From: Plesiocystis pacifica SIR-1 | GTDB taxonomy: Bacteria; Myxococcota_A; Polyangia; Nannocystales; Nannocystaceae | Assembly: GCF_000170895.1 (NCBI RefSeq) | Contig: NZ_ABCS01000010.1 | Location: 1 to 64,000 of the forward strand | Direction of reading: 5' to 3' | DNA length: 64,000 nucleotides | Part shown: positions 60,700-64,000 of the stretch, piece after piece | How the letters are laid out: each line of letters starts with the position of its first letter | Position numbering within the stretch: the first letter of the stretch is position 1 | Translations under genes and position numbers: made by a program | The notes under the pieces: generated by a model | Database searches by the model: none | The model's input: the letters and a program-made list of their open reading frames with translations, nothing else | Told to the model about the DNA's origin: nothing

Positions 60700-62640
60700 G
60701 TGGCGAGCTCGGGCGCACGCGTCGGCCAGGTCGGGGTCGCGGGGCTGTGTCTCGCGGCGCTGGCTCTGGCGTGGGGAGCGAGCGCGAGCCGCTTCGCTCG
60801 CGTGGCGCGGGGGCGGGCTTCGGAGCGCGTCCAGGCTCGAGCGCTGCCGACGGACCGACCCGCGAGCGAGGGCTTCGTCGGCTCCAAGCGCTGCCAGGCC
60901 TGCCACCCCGACGCCTACGCGACCTGGCATCAGAGCTGGCACCGGACCATGACCCAGGCCGTCGGGGCGGGGACGGTGCTCGGAGACTTCGCGCGCGCGC
61001 CCTTGCCCCACGCCGACGGCCCGCACGCCCTCGAGCGCCGCGGCGAGGAGTTTTGGGTGCGCATGCCCGAGGCCAACTGGCTGCTCGAGCGCGGCGCCGG
61101 GGAGGTGGAGGGGGCGGCTCCTTTCGCGTGGCAGCGCGTGGTCATGAGCACCGGCGCCCACACCATGCAGCTGTACTGGGTCGCCGCCGAGCCGGGTCGT
61201 CGCCTGGTCGCCTTTCCCTTCGCGTGGTCCGTGGAAGGCCAGACCTGGGTGGCCAACGAGGCCACGCTGCTGCGGCCCCACGAGCCCGACGTGGTCTACG
61301 GCTGGAACGAGGTGTGTCTCAAGTGCCACGCCGTCGCCGGGGCCCCCGAGGTCGAGCTCGGGGCGGACCAGCGGCGCGCGGCGGTGGGCACCGAGGTCGC
61401 CGAGCTGGGCATCGCCTGCGAGGCCTGCCACGGGCCCGGGGCGGACCACGTCGAGGCGCAGACCAGCCCGCTGCGCCGCTACCTCGCGCACCTGGGCAGG
61501 GCGCCGGCCGAGGCCATCGTCCACCCCGGACGCCTCGACGCCCACCGCAGCTCGGAGATCTGCGGGCAGTGCCACTCGGCCAGCATCTTCCCCGATCACC
61601 AGGCCTGGCTCGGCCGCGGGAGCGCCTACCGGGCCGGCGACGAGCTGGCCGCGTCGACCCAGGTCGTGCGCCACCCCGTGCTCGCCGATCAGCCGTGGAT
61701 CGACGGGCTCCTCGACGTCGATCCGGACTACCTCTCGGGCCGCTTTTGGGGCGACGGGACCGTGCGCATCTCGGGGCGGGACTACAACGGGCTGATCGAG
61801 TCGCCCTGCTACGCCGACGTCGAGTTTGGCTGCGCCAGCTGCCACGAGATGCACGGGGACTTTCCAGACGACCAGTTGAGCCCCTTCGCGCGGAACGACG
61901 ACGATCGCCAGTGTACGCAATGCCACACGGCGCTCGGCGAGGACGAGGGCCTTGGCTCGGCGCTGGCCGAGCACACCCGCCACGCCGCGGACTCGGCCGG
62001 CTCGCGCTGCGTCAACTGCCACATGCCGCACACCGTCTACGGCCTGACCAAGGCGATCCGCTCCCACCGGATATCGACGCCGAGCGTCGAGGAGAGCGTG
62101 AGCTACGGCCGGCCCAACGCCTGCAACGCCTGCCACCTCGACCGCAGCCTGGCGTGGACGGCCCGGGCGCTCGAGCAGGGCTGGGGTCTGGGCTGGGAGG
62201 GCGAGCTCGGTGAGCTCGGGTTGGCAGAAGGGGAGCGGAGCGCGGCCGTCGACTGGCTGGTTCGCGGCGACGCGGGCCAGCGCGCCCTCGCGGCCTGGGC
62301 CTTCGGCTGGCCGTCGGCCCAGGCCACCGCAGGGACCGATTGGATGGCCCCGCTGCTCGTCGGGGCCCTCGACGACGAGTACGCGGCCGTGCGCTGGGTG
62401 GCCCTGCGGAGCCTGCGGACGCTGCCCGGCTACGGTGCGCTCGACTGGTCCCTGGCCCGGCCCCTCCACGTCGACGGCGCGCCCGAGCTCGCCGAGGAGC
62501 AGGCGCGGCTGTGGGCCGAGTGGGCGCATCCTGGCCGGGTCGAGCCGGCCCTCTACCTCGGCGCGGAGGGCTTCGAGCAGGCGCGCTGGCGCCACGACCA
62601 CGAGCGCCGAGACAGGCGCCCCGTCGATCTGCGAGAGTGA
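60700..62640 (+). CDS. Octahaem cytochrome c
   Basis: 646 residues, GTG start. One N-terminal membrane helix (~9-28) anchors it to the inner membrane, facing out. Eight CxxCH haem sites occur: CQACH, CLKCH, CEACH, CGQCH, CASCH, CTQCH, CVNCH and CNACH; CVNCHMPH near 448 is typical of the cytochrome c554/octahaem group. The C-terminal ~150 residues lack haem motifs and look like HEAT repeats (YAAVRWVALRSLRTLPG). Multihaem relatives act in nitrogen compound oxidation/reduction or extracellular electron transfer. It is divergent from the Cys-rich lipoprotein and 5 bases from the small membrane protein behind it. Confidence 0.85.
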   Translation: MASSGARVGQVGVAGLCLAALALAWGASASRFARVARGRASERVQARALPTDRPASEGFVGSKRCQACHPDAYATWHQSWHRTMTQAVGAGTVLGDFARAPLPHADGPHALERRGEEFWVRMPEANWLLERGAGEVEGAAPFAWQRVVMSTGAHTMQLYWVAAEPGRRLVAFPFAWSVEGQTWVANEATLLRPHEPDVVYGWNEVCLKCHAVAGAPEVELGADQRRAAVGTEVAELGIACEACHGPGADHVEAQTSPLRRYLAHLGRAPAEAIVHPGRLDAHRSSEICGQCHSASIFPDHQAWLGRGSAYRAGDELAASTQVVRHPVLADQPWIDGLLDVDPDYLSGRFWGDGTVRISGRDYNGLIESPCYADVEFGCASCHEMHGDFPDDQLSPFARNDDDRQCTQCHTALGEDEGLGSALAEHTRHAADSAGSRCVNCHMPHTVYGLTKAIRSHRISTPSVEESVSYGRPNACNACHLDRSLAWTARALEQGWGLGWEGELGELGLAEGERSAAVDWLVRGDAGQRALAAWAFGWPSAQATAGTDWMAPLLVGALDDEYAAVRWVALRSLRTLPGYGALDWSLARPLHVDGAPELAEEQARLWAEWAHPGRVEPALYLGAEGFEQARWRHDHERRDRRPVDLRE

Positions 62641-62645
62641 GGCCC

Positions 62646-63056
62646 ATGGCCGAGGGCAAACTCGACGGGCGGCACTACCGGTGGGGCTGGGCCAGCCTCG
62701 GCGTGTTCGCGCTCATCGGCCTGGCCCTCGAGACCCTGCACGGCTTCAAGATCGGGGCCTACCTCGACCACGAGACCCGCCGCACCATGTGGCGCCTGGC
62801 CCACGCCCACGGGGCCGTGCTGGGCTTGGTCCATCTGGCCCTCGCGGCGCAGCTGCGGGGGGCCGCCGAGCTGGGGGGCAAGACTCCACGGGCTTCGCTG
62901 GCGCTGTGCGTGGCGAGCGTGACCATGCCCCTGGGCTTTTTCCTGGGTGGCCTGTGGTTCTACGACGCGGATCCTGGGCTCGGCATCCTGCTCGTGCCCC
63001 TGGGCGCCGTGGCGTTGGTCTACGCCTGCTTGCAGATGTGGCTGGACGCACGTTGA
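62646..63056 (+). CDS. Small four-helix membrane protein
   Basis: 136 residues from the ATG at 62646. Four hydrophobic segments (~14-34, 52-70, 80-104 and 108-130). Conserved-looking His residues lie at the ends of helices 1 and 2 (LETLHGF, AHAHGAVLGLVH), a layout that could bind haem or quinone. Coupled to the octahaem cytochrome gene (5-base gap), it is a candidate membrane partner, e.g. a quinol-binding subunit; this is inference. I do not recognise the family. Its 3' end overlaps the convergent kinase gene by 37 bases. Confidence 0.6.
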   Translation: MAEGKLDGRHYRWGWASLGVFALIGLALETLHGFKIGAYLDHETRRTMWRLAHAHGAVLGLVHLALAAQLRGAAELGGKTPRASLALCVASVTMPLGFFLGGLWFYDADPGLGILLVPLGAVALVYACLQMWLDAR

Positions 63057-63661
63057 GTGAGGGTGGTGTCGAGAGCCTCCAGGACTCGTTCGACGCACTC
63101 GTCGATGGAGTGAGTATCCGAGTCGATGACGACAAAGTTCCCGACGACGCTGAGCTCTCGTCGCTGAATGTGTAGCTCGCGCAGGCGAGCGTCTGCCTCC
63201 CGTGTCAGCGTCTCGGAGTCGGCCGGACTCGCTCCCCGTGTTTGTACTCGTTTGCGACGGATTGCGAGGGGGGCGTCGACGTAGACGGTGAGCGTCGCGG
63301 GGGTGAGGCGCCGCTCGAGAGTGTCGACGCGCAAGTTCGAGCCACGGAACTCGGCGTAGGCCTGCGTGGATAGGAAGTAGCGGTCGATGACGATGGACTC
63401 TCCGGAGGTCAAGGCGCGCTCGATCGCTCGGCTCGCCGCGAACACCGTAGATAGGTAGAACAGCTGCCGCGCTTCTTGAGAGTCCTTCAGGTCGTCGATG
63501 ATGGCGGGACGGAGCTTGCGAAGCGTGGATGAGGGGGTCGTCATGTAGCGTGAGCCGCTGACTTCCGCGACGCGTCGAGAAATGGTGGTTTTGCCGGATC
63601 CGTCGAGCCCTTCAAAGGCGATGAATGTGGGGGCGGAGTGTGCTCGTCGCGTGGTGTTCAT
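63020..63661 (-). CDS. Thymidylate-kinase-like P-loop nucleotide kinase
   Basis: 213 residues from the ATG at 63661 (overlaps the upstream stop by ATGA). Walker A GLDGSGKTT near residue 16, DRYFLSTQAYAEF in the middle (dTMP kinase DRY motif) and VYVDAPLAIRRKRVQTRG before the lid. It should phosphorylate a nucleoside monophosphate with ATP. Codon choice is visibly less GC-extreme than in the neighbouring genes. A second, specialised dTMP-kinase homologue in an acquired cassette is more likely than the housekeeping tmk, because it is coupled to a radical-SAM-type gene. Confidence 0.75.
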   Translation of the reverse strand: MNTTRRAHSAPTFIAFEGLDGSGKTTISRRVAEVSGSRYMTTPSSTLRKLRPAIIDDLKDSQEARQLFYLSTVFAASRAIERALTSGESIVIDRYFLSTQAYAEFRGSNLRVDTLERRLTPATLTVYVDAPLAIRRKRVQTRGASPADSETLTREADARLRELHIQRRELSVVGNFVVIDSDTHSIDECVERVLEALDTTLTQRASSHICKQA

Positions 63662-64000
63662 GCGGGGTGCCGATCTTGGGTGGGGTTCCAACGCGACTCG
63701 TCACATTCGAGGTCGCGGGCGAGGGCCCGGAGGCCCTCGATCGAGCGCGGGTGATTGCGCTCCGTCATTCGGAGGGCTTGAGAGAGTTGAGCCATGCGCA
63801 GCCAGTCACGCTCGTCGAAGGTCGAAGAGCCGCACACGATCGGCATTGGGGTCGTTGTCTCTCGGAGCGACCAGCGACTGCGGGTCCGCTCCAACTCGGT
63901 GCCGCGTAGCAGCATCAGAGGGAAGGCTTTGATGACTGGGACTTCCCGCTCGAGGCACCATGCTAGCGATCGCTCAAAAGATTCGACGGTCTGCTCTGGC
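63658..64000 (-). CDS. Radical-SAM-type protein, C-terminal part (gene runs off the window)
   Basis: Open on the minus strand through the window edge at 64000; its start is outside. The visible 113 codons read WCLEREVPVIKAFPLMLLRGTELERTR, then SSTFDERDWLRMAQLSQAL. This resembles the end of radical SAM proteins, where K.FPLM.LRGT.L precedes a helical C-terminus with an F...DW..M pattern. The CxxxCxxC cluster would be upstream and cannot be checked here. The stop overlaps the kinase start, so the two form an operon. Confidence 0.5.
   Translation of the reverse strand, partial: PEQTVESFERSLAWCLEREVPVIKAFPLMLLRGTELERTRSRWSLRETTTPMPIVCGSSTFDERDWLRMAQLSQALRMTERNHPRSIEGLRALARDLECDESRWNPTQDRHPA

Overview
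The window is very GC-rich, densely coded DNA from what looks like a myxobacterium of the Nannocystis/Plesiocystis group (suborder Nannocystineae). That placement is an inference. It rests on many predicted lipoproteins with long Asp/Glu/Ser/Thr spacers behind the lipobox, DUF2330 and AgmX/PglI-type envelope proteins, DUF4215 and GON domains, a MYXO-CTERM-like tail, an oleABCD cluster and a bacterial lipoxygenase. I see no phage, insertion sequence, CRISPR array or rRNA.

Layout. 1-5.4 kb: RTX-repeat lipoprotein, two small membrane proteins (DUF2834-like and EXPERA/TMEM97-like), a DUF2330 protein translationally coupled to an AgmX-domain lipoprotein, and two small unknowns. 5.4-11.4 kb (minus strand): an oleA-oleB-oleC-oleD operon for head-to-head long-chain olefin synthesis, ending in a fatty acid desaturase. 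11.6-18.3 kb: GIDE-like membrane protein, PAF-acetylhydrolase-like lipoprotein, SUKH protein, acyl-CoA dehydrogenase, crotonase and PlsC-type acyltransferase. 18.6-24 kb: Lon protease, then a decayed stretch (a LysR gene and an SMP-30-like gene that have both lost their 5' ends, and a frameshifted gene) around an intact sulfotransferase. 24-36.3 kb: LamG/DUF4215/GON lipoprotein; an operon of formylglycine-enzyme-like lipoprotein, DnaJ-C-like membrane protein and HEAT-type repeat protein; TrkA and TrkH potassium uptake; a VOC protein; a FabH; an unusual, apparently interrupted tRNA-Leu(GAG); a peptidase-S74 lipoprotein; and an Lgt-like membrane protein. 36.4-46.2 kb: a DUF2330+AgmX fusion, DUF1295 membrane protein, LysR regulator with a two-site operator, M57-like metalloprotease, an amidohydrolase-type lipoprotein and a short-chain dehydrogenase remnant. 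46.3-50.5 kb: AraC regulator, lipoxygenase and a catalase-related haem protein like coral allene oxide synthase. 50.5-58 kb: secreted hydrolases, trans-acting enoyl reductase-like protein, PLP aminotransferase, a gene fragment and a HIT protein. 58-63 kb: a copper monooxygenase-like lipoprotein with a haem c site, a Cys-rich lipoprotein, an octahaem cytochrome c and a small membrane protein. The last ~940 bases look less GC-rich and hold a thymidylate-kinase-like gene and the 3' end of a radical-SAM-type gene.

How the genes fit together. Lipid chemistry recurs: ole cluster plus desaturase, acyl-CoA dehydrogenase, crotonase, PlsC, FabH, lipoxygenase plus haem partner, a ceramidase-like hydrolase and an enoyl reductase. 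The strongest candidate for an undescribed system is the AraC-lipoxygenase-minicatalase locus, a probable oxylipin pathway whose two enzymes overlap by four bases. Two families of short intergenic repeats (R1 and R2) sit directly behind stop codons, mostly between convergent genes, and look like mobile or dispersed terminator modules. Several genes have lost 5' ends or gained single-base frameshifts, so small deletions are a visible mode of decay here.
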